This document shows, one piece after another, positions 25,881 through 34,784 of a stretch of DNA of 64,000 bases; within the stretch, counting starts at the first letter, position 1; each line of letters begins with the position of its first letter. Origin of the DNA: Bacteriovoracaceae bacterium UBA6153 (GTDB lineage Bacteria > Bdellovibrionota > Bacteriovoracia > Bacteriovoracales > Bacteriovoracaceae); NCBI GenBank assembly GCA_002428265.1, contig DIUR01000030.1, forward strand, positions 1 through 64,000, given 5' to 3'. The position numbers and the translations under genes were made by a program. The notes under the pieces are model-generated. The model did no database searches, was not told the origin of the DNA, and worked only from the letters and a program-made list of their open reading frames with translations.

Positions 25881-27074
25881 ATGAATATCCTGGGACTCAT
25901 GCTTCTTACCCATTCATTGGCATCTGCTCAATCCACACCTCTTTACACGCTAAAGGACCTCGCTGTTTTAGAACAAGAAAAGAATTTTGAAGAGTTCCTC
26001 TCGCACGTCAACGATATTAGACCTAGTGAAAGGCAAAAGCTGTGGAAAGATATGTACCAGGCCATGGCCCTGGAGATGATAGATTACAAACTCAGGACTA
26101 AAGACTTCAGCATGAAGTCCTATAAAAAAATTGAAGAAATCGGGCGCTCAAGTGCCCTTGTCAATGATGAGTTCTACCAATTAAAAAGATCAATTTATGC
26201 TAAAACATTCTTTACTGAGTGTTACATGCAGGTTTCTGAAAAAAAAGAAGCCGATCGCGCTCCTGCCATGAAAATTTGTGACAACGAAATGAGTGCCTTC
26301 TGGTTTTTTTCTAAGAAAGACCCGGATATAGGCCTGGAGTTCGCAAAAATCCTTGAGCGTCACCATAGTCCTATGAAAACTTGGCCCTATTATCAAAGGG
26401 CGATCAATGACAGTATTGCCAATTTATATTGTGAAAAACCCAATGTTCAAAGAGCAGTTATCAATAAGCTCACTGAAGAAAGTTTTGATGCTGACTTTGA
26501 TAATAATTACAAAACGCTCATTAACCGCATTGTTCCGGAAAAATGTTTTGTAAAACTCATTCCGACTCTTCGCCTGGCGCTTCAATCCACTGTGACAAAT
26601 GGTATGGAAAAAGAGATGGCGATGAACTTCCTGTCTGCCAAAGGCGTTCTCTCAAAAGAAGAAGAAGACTTCTACGCCGTTTTATACATGCTGGATGGCC
26701 CCGTAGTAGGCGACAAAATGAACCTGGCATGGAAGAAGATCGAAGCTCTCTCTGGACAGTATACAAAAAGAATAAAGATCTTGGCCCAAATCAGGTCAAT
26801 GCCGCTTATTCCAGATAAAATCTTTAAAGACCCGAAACTTCCACGCCATAAGGCCATCATCAATCTCTTTGCTCAGAACTTCCCTGAGTACTTAAATTTC
26901 TATGGTGAGTCCTGTGTGAAGTACCTGGAGAATAAAAGCTCCGTATCGGGCAATCTGGCCTCTAGCTTTCAATGTCATGAGTTCTTAAAGACTGCAAGTG
27001 AGTTTAAAAAGACTAAAGAAGCTGACTGGGTTAGTGATTCAGTCACACGCGAATACTCTTCTCTTAGAAAATAA
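25881..27074 (+). CDS. Secreted helical protein, unknown function
   Basis: 397 aa. A short signal peptide (MNILGLMLLTHSLASAQS) is followed by an alpha-helical, Lys/Glu-rich protein with seven scattered cysteines in the mature part. No family was recognised; the helix pattern could be a solenoid. Divergent from putA and transcribed alone, ending at a bidirectional terminator. If the signal peptide starts at this ATG, the mRNA may be leaderless (see the promoter at 25846). Confidence 0.72.
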   Translation: MNILGLMLLTHSLASAQSTPLYTLKDLAVLEQEKNFEEFLSHVNDIRPSERQKLWKDMYQAMALEMIDYKLRTKDFSMKSYKKIEEIGRSSALVNDEFYQLKRSIYAKTFFTECYMQVSEKKEADRAPAMKICDNEMSAFWFFSKKDPDIGLEFAKILERHHSPMKTWPYYQRAINDSIANLYCEKPNVQRAVINKLTEESFDADFDNNYKTLINRIVPEKCFVKLIPTLRLALQSTVTNGMEKEMAMNFLSAKGVLSKEEEDFYAVLYMLDGPVVGDKMNLAWKKIEALSGQYTKRIKILAQIRSMPLIPDKIFKDPKLPRHKAIINLFAQNFPEYLNFYGESCVKYLENKSSVSGNLASSFQCHEFLKTASEFKKTKEADWVSDSVTREYSSLRK

Positions 27075-27094
27075 TCAAAAAACACAAAAAAAAA

Positions 27095-27117
27095 GCCACT
27101 CCGAAGAGTGGCCTTTT
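27095..27117. terminator. Bidirectional intrinsic terminator
   Basis: GCCACTC (27095-27101), CGAA, GAGTGGC (27106-27112), with TTTT to the right and nine A's to the left (T-run on the minus strand). It serves both convergent genes. Confidence 0.85.
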
Positions 27118-27138
27118 ATAAAAGCTTGTCTTAATAAA

Positions 27139-27612
27139 TTAAGAAAGGTGCTTTCCAACGATCCCAGCAAGTTCGAACATAGTTACTTCTTTTTTTCCAA
27201 AAAGTTTAGCTAGTTTGTCGTCTGCGATGATGTTTCTTTTGTTTTTTGGGTTTTGAAGGTTGTGCTTCTTGATGTAGTCCCAAATTTTAGAAACAACTTG
27301 TGTACGTGGAAGTGGCTTGTTCCCTACGATTTCAGCAAGGATAGCTGAAGGAGTAAGTGCCTTCATGAAAGCTGCATTTGGCTTACGTGCAGTTTTAACT
27401 TTTGCAACTTTTTTAGTTGCTTTAGCTGCTTTTGGAGCTGCTTTTTTAGTAGCTTTTGGAGCTGCAACTTTCTTAGTTGCTTTAGCTGCTTTTGGAGCTG
27501 CTTTTTTAGTAGCTTTTGGAGCTGCTTTTTTAGTAGCTTTTGGAGCTGCTTTCTTAGTAGCTTTTGGTGCTGCTTTTTTAGTAGCTGCTTTTGCTTTTTT
27601 CTTAACTGCCAT
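27139..27612 (-). CDS. SWIB/MDM2-domain protein with histone-H1-like Lys/Ala/Pro tail
   Basis: 157 aa from ATG 27612, chosen because GGAGG lies 8 nt upstream; the 27639 start precedes that site. Residues 2-75 are a basic tail made of near-identical KKAAPKAT-type units, like histone H1 tails. Residues about 80-157 form a SWIB domain (FMKALTPSAILAEIVGNKPLPRTQVVSKIWDYIKKHNLQ, then DDKLAKLFG and MFELAGIVGKHL). SWIB domains fused to such tails are known in Chlamydia and some other bacteria, where nucleoid compaction is suspected. It is probably an abundant chromatin protein here. The tail-coding DNA is an imperfect tandem repeat and prone to length change. Confidence 0.9.
   Translation of the reverse strand: MAVKKKAKAATKKAAPKATKKAAPKATKKAAPKATKKAAPKAAKATKKVAAPKATKKAAPKAAKATKKVAKVKTARKPNAAFMKALTPSAILAEIVGNKPLPRTQVVSKIWDYIKKHNLQNPKNKRNIIADDKLAKLFGKKEVTMFELAGIVGKHLS
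27400..27605 (-). repeat. Tandem repeat encoding KKAAPKAT units
   Basis: About eight imperfect 24-27 bp units (plus-strand consensus GCTTTTTTAGTAGCTTTTGG) within the SWIB gene. The repeat is in frame and protein-coding. Confidence 0.85.
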
Positions 27613-27849
27613 TCGAGGATCCTCCGTTAAATTAGACATGTTGTTGATTGTCTAAAGTTGTTATAGGTAAAGAAATCGTTAATACATTCTTCTAAGTTTT
27701 TTCTAATTCGAGTTTTTCACTCGAGAAATTCATCTATACGTAAATTATTGCTCGAAAATTTTCATCATGTCTAGAGTAAAAAACATTTTTTTTACTTTTT
27801 TTATCACTTTTTCCCTAGGGAGATTGATGAAAGCTCCTAGGAAACACGC

Positions 27850-28293
27850 TTATTTTAGCGTCTTCACCCACTCAACCACTAGTCCATTAGGCCCTAGTTT
27901 CTTGGGAGTTTTCTTATATTGATGAGATTCATTCAATGAATACATTCTAAAATTATCAATACGACAGTAGTGATAAATCTTCTTTAATTTTTTTTCACGG
28001 GCCACTTTCTCGAAGAACTCCTTAATAGAGTGAGAAAGCCCAGCACCTTGGTGATCTATCTTTATAGCAGTATTTTTTGTTAGAAGTGAGTCTGTCTCTA
28101 CTTTATAGAAGACGGCAGCGACAACTTCGGTATCTTCCATTAATGAATGAAGTTCCCATCCGTCGGCAACTTCCTTCTTAATTTCTTCGAATGTCCACTT
28201 AAAATCTGGAGAATCTGAGAACGCGTCGATGTTATAGTCGTGAATCGACTTGATATCTTTTTCGCTTTTGGCCTTTTTAAAAGTGAGCTTCAT
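27850..28293 (-). CDS. GNAT-family-like acetyltransferase
   Basis: 147 aa. It starts with MKLTFKKAKSEKDIKSIHDYNIDAF, a typical GNAT beta1-alpha1. A central acceptor strand (VVAAVFYKVETDSLL), a weak acetyl-CoA loop (KIDHQGAGLSHSIKEFFEKVAREK; the usual Q/RxxGxG/A is partly kept as HQGAGLS) and a C-terminal tyrosine strand follow. The likely cytosolic substrate is unknown. It is followed by about 235 bp without a gene before the SWIB start, containing A/T-rich tracts and short palindromes (CCCTAGGG near 27819) only. Confidence 0.72.
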   Translation of the reverse strand: MKLTFKKAKSEKDIKSIHDYNIDAFSDSPDFKWTFEEIKKEVADGWELHSLMEDTEVVAAVFYKVETDSLLTKNTAIKIDHQGAGLSHSIKEFFEKVAREKKLKKIYHYCRIDNFRMYSLNESHQYKKTPKKLGPNGLVVEWVKTLK

Positions 28294-28329
28294 GGCAATC
28301 CTTTGCTATTTTAGTTGTGACTTTTATAA

Positions 28330-28635
28330 TTAGAGAGTCAGAATATAGGCTGCCAGGTCTTTAATGTCCTGCTCAGTTAGCTTCGCTACAAACGGAAGCA
28401 TTTCAGGGTTTTTTCTTACCCCATTTTTAATTTCTGTAATTTGCTTAATTGTGTACCAGTCGTGCTGGCCAGAGATCTTTGGTGCTTTTTGAGCAGGATT
28501 TCCTTCACCTTTGTCTCCGTGGCATTGGATACAAACAGCATAAAGAGTGGCCCCTTTAGCAGCATCTTGAGCGAAAGCTGGAGAAAAAAACGCCGAAAAA
28601 ACTAGAACTGATAAAAACGAAAGCGCACGATTCAT
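28330..28635 (-). CDS. Periplasmic class I cytochrome c
   Basis: 101 aa with a signal peptide (MNRALSFLSVLVFSAFFSPAFA). Haem site CIQCH follows at about residue 35-39. The distal methionine is probably in NPEMLPFV, and the C-terminal helix is LTEQDIKDLAAYILTL. It is a small soluble electron carrier of the c4/c5-like group. Maturation would need the ResB/CcsA (system II) pair found at 33162-36346. It forms a one-gene unit or an operon with the downstream GNAT gene (36-bp gap). Confidence 0.92.
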   Translation of the reverse strand: MNRALSFLSVLVFSAFFSPAFAQDAAKGATLYAVCIQCHGDKGEGNPAQKAPKISGQHDWYTIKQITEIKNGVRKNPEMLPFVAKLTEQDIKDLAAYILTL

Positions 28636-28699
28636 TAAAACCTCTCGAAGAAAAACAGGAAATATTCTTTAGCTGTTTGAATTTTACTCTAAAAAGTGA

Positions 28700-29305
28700 T
28701 TAGACGGCAACCACTTTCATAGGGAGAACTTTTCCCATGGCCCCTAAAATTCCAAGAACGACACTTTCTAGGTCTGAATTTTCCCCCTGAGGGCCGAGAC
28801 TATGGACTGTTAAAACGTCTTCAAAATAGAGCACTAACTCAAAACCCATAGGCCTAATAATCTCACCCAAAAAGGCATTTCTAGCTGCTAAACTGAGCGT
28901 TTCCCAATTTAAAAGAAGCTGTGAATACCTGCCACAATTAGAAGAAAGAGCGCTCATAGATGCTGAGACAATTAGTAACATTTTTAATTTTTGAAGAACC
29001 TCTTCTAGGTTTTTTTGTTCGCCTTGAAAGGCCGGAAGGTGATTTTCATCGCGTAAAAAACTTTCAATTTCTCTAAAATGGATGCTCCAGATCTCTGGAA
29101 TTTTTTTATTAACAGCAAATTTCGACAGGACTTCTGCAAAAATTAGCTCGAGCTCGCTTTGAAACGTTCCGTGGAAAACTGTCAAAATTCTGTCATGTTT
29201 ATCCATCGTCACTAAAAATCCGCTAGAAATCCCTACCTGAAAATACTCAGGAGACTCTACGAATTTTTTTGCTCGTGCCGAGAATGTGTTCAAATTTTCT
29301 TTCAA
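28700..29305 (-). CDS. Conserved-looking cytoplasmic protein, unknown function
   Basis: 201 aa, no signal peptide. The N-terminal half contains a beta-rich stretch (GISSGFLVTMDKHDRILTVFHG) and helices; the C-terminal end is LESVVLGILGAMGKVLPMKVVAV. No motif was recognised. The coding nature is supported by length, absence of overlapping genes and position. It is divergent from the thiamine pyrophosphokinase gene with a gap of about 60 bp. Confidence 0.6.
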   Translation of the reverse strand: MKENLNTFSARAKKFVESPEYFQVGISSGFLVTMDKHDRILTVFHGTFQSELELIFAEVLSKFAVNKKIPEIWSIHFREIESFLRDENHLPAFQGEQKNLEEVLQKLKMLLIVSASMSALSSNCGRYSQLLLNWETLSLAARNAFLGEIIRPMGFELVLYFEDVLTVHSLGPQGENSDLESVVLGILGAMGKVLPMKVVAV

Positions 29306-29365
29306 GTTGCAAACGCCTTCATTATAGTCAAAAGTGTATCAATATTGATTTGGACAGACATTAAC

Positions 29366-30028
29366 ATGACAAAAAAACAAAAACATCTAGAAACTAAGCA
29401 CTCGATCTGCATTGTGGTGGGCCCAATGCCTTTTTCAAAAAAAATACTGACTCGCTACCAGAAAGAGAGTGATCTTGATTTGGTCTTTATAGATGGTGGG
29501 GCCAAACATCTTCAAAAATTTGCCAGATTAATTAAAAAAAATGGAATCTCTCCCCAGTATTTTGGAGATGGCGACTCCTCTAATAAGGTTATGAATCATA
29601 AAAAAAGGGATCAAAATCTTTCAGACCTGGCCTATTTTTTAAAAAATGCAGTCCTTAAAAAGAATCTTCACAAATATGAGCACTACCTTTTTTTAGGATT
29701 TTTAGGTGGGAGAATGGATCATGAGCTGATTAATATTGGCGAATTTTTCCGTTTTATGAAGTCTTTTAACGCCAAAACTACACCGAGAGTCTTTATAGAA
29801 GATAAAATTGAATTTTTTCCCAAAGGCCTGATGGAAACTAATGTCATGGGCACGTTTAGTGTAACAACATTAGAAAAAAGCAAATTTAAGATCAGTGGCC
29901 AGTGTTTATACAAAACCAAGAGCCCCATTACTCTTCAAGGATTGAGTTCGCGAGGGCTCTCCAATACTGGAAAGGGAGTCATTAAAATTGAATCTACGGC
30001 GCCCTTAGCGATCTTTAAAAACAACTAA
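29366..30028 (+). CDS. Thiamine pyrophosphokinase-like protein
   Basis: 220 aa from ATG 29366; a TTG at 29345 is possible but not needed. The family landmarks are in order: an N-terminal IVVGPMP strand, DLVFIDGGAKHL, YFGDGDSS (for the usual GDFDS), DQNLSDLAYFLKNA (for the Kx-TD-A segment) and LGFLGGRMDHELINI. The enzyme makes thiamine diphosphate from thiamine and ATP. GDGDS in place of GDFDS and the lack of a Thr before the Asp in the second motif are departures, so a related diphosphokinase is possible. Confidence 0.8.
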   Translation: MTKKQKHLETKHSICIVVGPMPFSKKILTRYQKESDLDLVFIDGGAKHLQKFARLIKKNGISPQYFGDGDSSNKVMNHKKRDQNLSDLAYFLKNAVLKKNLHKYEHYLFLGFLGGRMDHELINIGEFFRFMKSFNAKTTPRVFIEDKIEFFPKGLMETNVMGTFSVTTLEKSKFKISGQCLYKTKSPITLQGLSSRGLSNTGKGVIKIESTAPLAIFKNN

Positions 30029-32397
30029 GGAGTAAACGTCATCTTTGAATAAATCTCTTCAGAAGAGACTTCTAACAACTGTGGCCTATACTTTCCTTCT
30101 AGGAATCTTTCCACCTGATCTTTAAAAAATGGCGACATGACGTGTCCAGAATTTCCAGCTGGAAGAATCCCCCATGATCTTTCAGGGTGAGCAAAGTTTA
30201 TAATTCGTCTGGTAGAAGGCCCCGCCTTAACTTCAAAGTCTCCTTTAAAGCTTGTGACCTTCTGATTGCTCACTTCTTGAGTGGCCCCAGAAATAGGATA
30301 TGGGCCGAGATTAAAAATCTTATTAAGAGGTTTTACTCTTCCTAAAGGGTGATGAAACTCCAAAGTATGAAGCTCTCCCCATTTCCAAGTATCAGAGTTA
30401 TCACCTAATCTTTTTTCCAGGTCCCTGACTGTCTGAATAAAAGTCGTTCTTAAAAAGTCTGCGCGGTTAAACTTTTGCCACCAGATTGAATCTGAATTTA
30501 GAATAACACGCTTAAAAAAGATCCATCCATTGGGTACTTTGGCAAAAACTTCGCGCTCTTCATCGGTTAAATCTTTAAGTAAATGAACCTGAATTGATCT
30601 GGCCCATGAGTAATATAAGGCCGGGCCACTGGAAGTAGCATCTGAACTTAAGTCCCAATTTTTTAAAATATTAATAAATTTTTCAAAAGATTTTTTTTCT
30701 TCAGTACTTTTAAAGACGATATCTCTTAAAAGAGCGTCTATGATAAGCTTGTTTTCAAAATTCATGGTTAAGGACTGTAGCTCCATCGTCTCTTCTTCTG
30801 ACCAAAGAATTTTTCTTGAAAGCGTATTTTCGATAGTCTTTAATCTATCATCAGGCTGCCAGTCTCCACGAAGATTCTCCGGATAATTTTGCGGCCTGGT
30901 ATTGGCAGAAACAATCACACCGCTAGGAGGATTAAAGGCATGAGGCTTTTCTTCAAAAGTTAATGAGCCAAGTATTTCATCCTGACCGTTTTCACCGTTT
31001 AGAATAAAATCGGTTTTTATTCCTGGTCTTTTTTTCCAGATTTCGCCAAAAATCCACTGTCCGATATTTTCTTTGTCAGCGTAGAGAATATTAAGTCCTG
31101 GGGCCATTCCTGTTGCGACGGCGGCCTTAAACTCGTCAACGTTAGTTGCTCTGCCCATTTTATACACAGCACTCAGCGGGTCATTTGAGGGATTATAAAA
31201 GGCCCATTGAAGTGAAAGCGACTTATCAGGAGTCGTATCACTTAAGGCATAATCGAGAACCGGACCATGATGAGTACTAAAAATATTGAGTACTACATCT
31301 TTGGATTTTTTTACTTTTATAACTTCTACTCTCTCAACTAAAGGGCGCTTTTCGCCTTTGAAGATGTAAATTTTATTTTTTAAATCGAGATTTTCTTTAT
31401 AGATATCCATGTCGTCTGTAAGACTCATGGTGAGGCCCCATGCTCTTTCTTTATTATGTGAAAGAATAGGAAAAGGGATTAATGGAAGGAAGTGCCCGTA
31501 GGTTTCAAATGTTGGTGTCTTCACATGCGCTTCAAACCAGATGCCAGGATGTGCGTAATTGATGTGTGGGTCATTCACCAGCATCGGACTTCCTGAAGTC
31601 GTGCGCTTGCCGGATAAAAGCCAGCCGTTTGATCCTTCAAAAAGGCCAAACCCCATCTGAAGTCCTGAAATAATCTGTGAGACTTTCTCAGAAATAGTAT
31701 TTTCAACGTGAACAACTCTCGACTCAGTTATAGGAATTTTTTCGTTTCTTAAATCCTCAACAAGGTCTCCACCAATTCTTTCTACAAGTTTTGTAAGAAG
31801 AGGCTCTGTCATGACAGCAATCCCAAAACTAAACCCCATCAATCCTACAAAGCTTTGCCCATCTTCCAATGAAAAAGGCCTAGGCCTCAACCCCAGAAGA
31901 ATAAACTCTACGGGCATTTTTCCAGTCTCTATGAAGTGATTAACACCTTCATAAAAAGCACTAGAGTCTTCCAGCATTTGTGGGTCAAACGACTTGTCTG
32001 CTTTTTTTCTATCAATCAATTTACGAGCAGCATCTTTTAAACCAAGATTTCTAAAAAGCTGATCTGAGGCAAGCGCCTTGTCGCCAAATATTTCTGCTAA
32101 CTCTCCATTAGCAAGCCTTCTGCTCATTTCCATCTGAAAAAGCCTTTCAGAGGCCATGATATATCCCAACGTATAAAAGGCATCGCGGTTATTTTTTGCT
32201 GTAATGTGGGGAATACCATTCTGGTCACGAATCACTTCAACTGGAGCACTCAGCTTTTGTAGCACAACTTTGCCGTCCATCTGGGGAGTTCTCGAAGAGA
32301 ATAAATAATAGACACTCATTGCAATCAGGATTAACAAGCACGCCAATGAGGAGATGACGATTTTTATCGTTTTCTTTTTGCAGGAAGATTTATTCAT
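30025..32397 (-). CDS. Penicillin acylase family N-terminal nucleophile hydrolase
   Basis: 790 aa with an N-terminal membrane segment (residues 12-33). The alpha-chain region is followed by the autoprocessing site: EGSNGWLLSGKRT with nucleophile Ser256, then GSPMLVNDPHINYAHPGIWFEAHV. The beta chain carries SANTRPQNYP and, near the end, RRIINFAHPERSWGILPAGNSGHVMSPFFKDQ. Relatives cleave amide bonds in beta-lactams or acyl-homoserine lactones; here a periplasmic amidohydrolase of unknown substrate is the safe call. It is convergent with the thiamine pyrophosphokinase gene (4-bp overlap). Confidence 0.92.
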   Translation of the reverse strand: MNKSSCKKKTIKIVISSLACLLILIAMSVYYLFSSRTPQMDGKVVLQKLSAPVEVIRDQNGIPHITAKNNRDAFYTLGYIMASERLFQMEMSRRLANGELAEIFGDKALASDQLFRNLGLKDAARKLIDRKKADKSFDPQMLEDSSAFYEGVNHFIETGKMPVEFILLGLRPRPFSLEDGQSFVGLMGFSFGIAVMTEPLLTKLVERIGGDLVEDLRNEKIPITESRVVHVENTISEKVSQIISGLQMGFGLFEGSNGWLLSGKRTTSGSPMLVNDPHINYAHPGIWFEAHVKTPTFETYGHFLPLIPFPILSHNKERAWGLTMSLTDDMDIYKENLDLKNKIYIFKGEKRPLVERVEVIKVKKSKDVVLNIFSTHHGPVLDYALSDTTPDKSLSLQWAFYNPSNDPLSAVYKMGRATNVDEFKAAVATGMAPGLNILYADKENIGQWIFGEIWKKRPGIKTDFILNGENGQDEILGSLTFEEKPHAFNPPSGVIVSANTRPQNYPENLRGDWQPDDRLKTIENTLSRKILWSEEETMELQSLTMNFENKLIIDALLRDIVFKSTEEKKSFEKFINILKNWDLSSDATSSGPALYYSWARSIQVHLLKDLTDEEREVFAKVPNGWIFFKRVILNSDSIWWQKFNRADFLRTTFIQTVRDLEKRLGDNSDTWKWGELHTLEFHHPLGRVKPLNKIFNLGPYPISGATQEVSNQKVTSFKGDFEVKAGPSTRRIINFAHPERSWGILPAGNSGHVMSPFFKDQVERFLEGKYRPQLLEVSSEEIYSKMTFTP

Positions 32398-32417
32398 GAA
32401 ATAATCTAAACATAACT

Positions 32418-33110
32418 ATGGAAGATTTAAAACACAAAAAAGAACGCTCTCTCCTCCTCGATACTCTTCGAGGCTTCACTGTTGTTTTAATGATTATTTT
32501 TCATTTTTCATTTGATCTGGATTATTTTGGGTTTATTAGTATAGATATCCTGCACGATCCTTTCTGGTATTTTTTCCCTAGATTAATTGTTTTTCTTTTC
32601 CTCTTTGCTGTTGGTATGGCCCTTCATGTCACCCACAAAAATGGAATCATCTGGAAGCCTTTTTTAAAACGCCTCCTCCTCCTGATTTTTTGGGCTGCCG
32701 TCATCAGCATTGTGACCTATATCTTCTTTCCTGAGAGTTGGATTTACTTTGGCACTTTGCACGCAATTGCCGTTGTTTCTGTCTTCTCATTGCCATTTCT
32801 GAAACGTCCCCGAGAGGCCTTGATTGTCGGCCTTTGTTTGTTCATTCCATCAATTGTTTACGACCAGACTATCCCTTGGTTTTCGCTTTCTCATTCGTCG
32901 TGGGATTATATTTCGCCTTTCCCTTGGCTAGGTGCCAGCTTATTAGGTATATTTGCCGCGCACAAAGGTCTGCATCATCATCAAATTCCAAAAAACAAAC
33001 TGACGAAATCTCTGTGCTACTTAGGGTTGCACTCCCTTTTTATTTATCTCATTCACCAACCAATTCTCTTTGGTCTTCTCGCGTTGATTGCTAAAATTAA
33101 GCATTCCTAG
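32418..33110 (+). CDS. DUF1624 (heparan-alpha-glucosaminide acetyltransferase-like) membrane protein
   Basis: 230 aa, about seven transmembrane helices. It starts with RSLLLDTLRGFTVVLMIIFHFSFDLDYFG, the DUF1624/YeiB-type signature (D-x-x-R-G). This family is related to lysosomal HGSNAT and may transfer acetyl groups across the inner membrane to an envelope glycan. It is divergent from the acylase gene with only 20 bp between start codons. Confidence 0.85.
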   Translation: MEDLKHKKERSLLLDTLRGFTVVLMIIFHFSFDLDYFGFISIDILHDPFWYFFPRLIVFLFLFAVGMALHVTHKNGIIWKPFLKRLLLLIFWAAVISIVTYIFFPESWIYFGTLHAIAVVSVFSLPFLKRPREALIVGLCLFIPSIVYDQTIPWFSLSHSSWDYISPFPWLGASLLGIFAAHKGLHHHQIPKNKLTKSLCYLGLHSLFIYLIHQPILFGLLALIAKIKHS

Positions 33111-33161
33111 GCCATAATCCCTGTGGTATAAAAAACCCATTACATATTCGGGAAAATCTCA

Positions 33162-34784
33162 GTGAAAAAACTAGTTAACATCGACTGGAATAAAGTAGAG
33201 CGCACAATAGGCGGACTCAAGTTTGCCGTTATCATTATTCTTTGTTTTACCGTCGCCATGATCATCGGAACTTTTTTAGAATCTTATTACGGAACCGACT
33301 TCGCCAACAGAACAGTTTATAAAACATTTATCTTCATGCTGATTCAATTCGGTATGCTCATGTCGATTATTTTTGCAGCCTTTCTAAGGCTTCCACCTAA
33401 AAAACGCCTTTACGGATTTTATACTATTCACGCGGGCCTCATCATTATTGGTGTTGGATCAATGATTACCTATATCGCCGGAGTTGATGGCGTCATCTCC
33501 CTTGCCCCGAATGAGCCCAATCGCCAAGTTATTTTATCTAAAGATGTTTTAAAGTTCACTTATCCTGAAGAAGGAAAGCAAGTGACTACTGAGCTTCCCT
33601 ATTCTGCTTTTTCTAAAGAGATCAACCAAGAATATGAAGGCATCAATGTTGTAGAATACATTCCCTTTGCTGAAGGAAAATTTGTCTGGGCAGAGCCTAT
33701 TAACAGCTATCCTGAATACGCTCCTATTCACTCATCAAAATACTTTTTTAAAAACCCATTTGCTTCTGAAGAAATTCTTCTGACTCTTCATCCAGAATCA
33801 AGCAGTGAATTTTTATCATCACAGACCATGGGCCCTTTAACGTTCAACTACATGCCAAAAAATCTGGCAGAGTGTTTTGCACTTAATAACCCTTCTGGAA
33901 TTATTATCTGGAACTCTGAGCGCGGGGACTGCTTTACTCCTGAAGAAAGAAATCTTCCGGTAAAATCGACAACTGCCAACAATCGTTTTGTCGTTGTTCC
34001 AGTTAACGGAAAGCTAATCACCTTTTTCCCGGATTTTTCTCCTTTCCCTGTTGATACACAATTCCAGGTTGACCAAAAATCGACCATAAGGTCTTTTTCC
34101 AAAAAACTTTTTGAAGAAAAGCCTGCTCTCTTTTTATTTGGCGACAGACTTTCTTATTATTCAAAAGATTCGAAGAAATGGATTGTTGAAAATATTGAAC
34201 TCAAAGGAAAACCGGTCTCTCTTCCATGGATGGGAGCTGAAATAAATCTTTTGGATCATCAGGAAAGATTTGTTCCTTTTAAACTTCCAGTAGCAGTTGT
34301 ACCGATTCAAAAAAATGGAGTCGTCATTAAAGGTGACATCCGCGCCGTGCGTATGAATATTCTAGGCAGAGAATACTGGGCCACTAACTACTCTCCTTTA
34401 AGTCTGATTATCGGCGGACAAAAAGTTATTATCGAAGTAACAAAAGAAAGCCTTACGCTGCCATTTGAATTGGCCCTTACTCAGTTTAAAATGGACAAAG
34501 ATCCAGGAACTAATAATCCGGCCAGCTACGAGTCTTTTCTCAAGTTATTTTCAGACGGGAAGATGACAAATCATCACGTGTTTATGAACAATCCACTAAA
34601 GCATCAAGGTTTTACATTTTATCAGGCCTCATACTCACAAGACAGCGGCGGAAACTACAGCTCAACACTGGCAGTTAACGTTGACCAGGGACGATTTTTA
34701 AAATATCTCGGCTCACTGATGTTAGTCCTAGGCGGAATCTGGCACTACAATCTGAATAAAAGAAAAAAAGGAGCTCAGGCATAA
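33162..34784 (+). CDS. resB: Cytochrome c biogenesis protein ResB
   Basis: 540 aa from GTG 33162. Three N-terminal transmembrane helices (about 18-40, 53-72, 85-112), a long periplasmic domain (about 115-510) and a final helix near 515-530 are the ResB/Ccs1 layout. With CcsA it forms the system II haem-handling complex that attaches haem to CxxCH apocytochromes in the periplasm. Its stop overlaps the ccsA start (TAATG), so the pair is translationally coupled. The periplasmic part includes MKHQGFTFYQASY-like residues (LKHQGFTFYQASY) near the end, a ResB landmark. Confidence 0.92.
   Translation: MKKLVNIDWNKVERTIGGLKFAVIIILCFTVAMIIGTFLESYYGTDFANRTVYKTFIFMLIQFGMLMSIIFAAFLRLPPKKRLYGFYTIHAGLIIIGVGSMITYIAGVDGVISLAPNEPNRQVILSKDVLKFTYPEEGKQVTTELPYSAFSKEINQEYEGINVVEYIPFAEGKFVWAEPINSYPEYAPIHSSKYFFKNPFASEEILLTLHPESSSEFLSSQTMGPLTFNYMPKNLAECFALNNPSGIIIWNSERGDCFTPEERNLPVKSTTANNRFVVVPVNGKLITFFPDFSPFPVDTQFQVDQKSTIRSFSKKLFEEKPALFLFGDRLSYYSKDSKKWIVENIELKGKPVSLPWMGAEINLLDHQERFVPFKLPVAVVPIQKNGVVIKGDIRAVRMNILGREYWATNYSPLSLIIGGQKVIIEVTKESLTLPFELALTQFKMDKDPGTNNPASYESFLKLFSDGKMTNHHVFMNNPLKHQGFTFYQASYSQDSGGNYSSTLAVNVDQGRFLKYLGSLMLVLGGIWHYNLNKRKKGAQA

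Noticed and set aside
26557..26863. Antisense frames within the 25881-27074 gene
   Set aside because: Arg/Ser-rich composition typical of shadow frames, no ribosome-binding site.
27400..27605. CRISPR-like array
   Set aside because: Repeats are contiguous, in frame, without spacers, and encode Lys/Ala/Pro units. No CRISPR array or cas gene was seen anywhere in the window.
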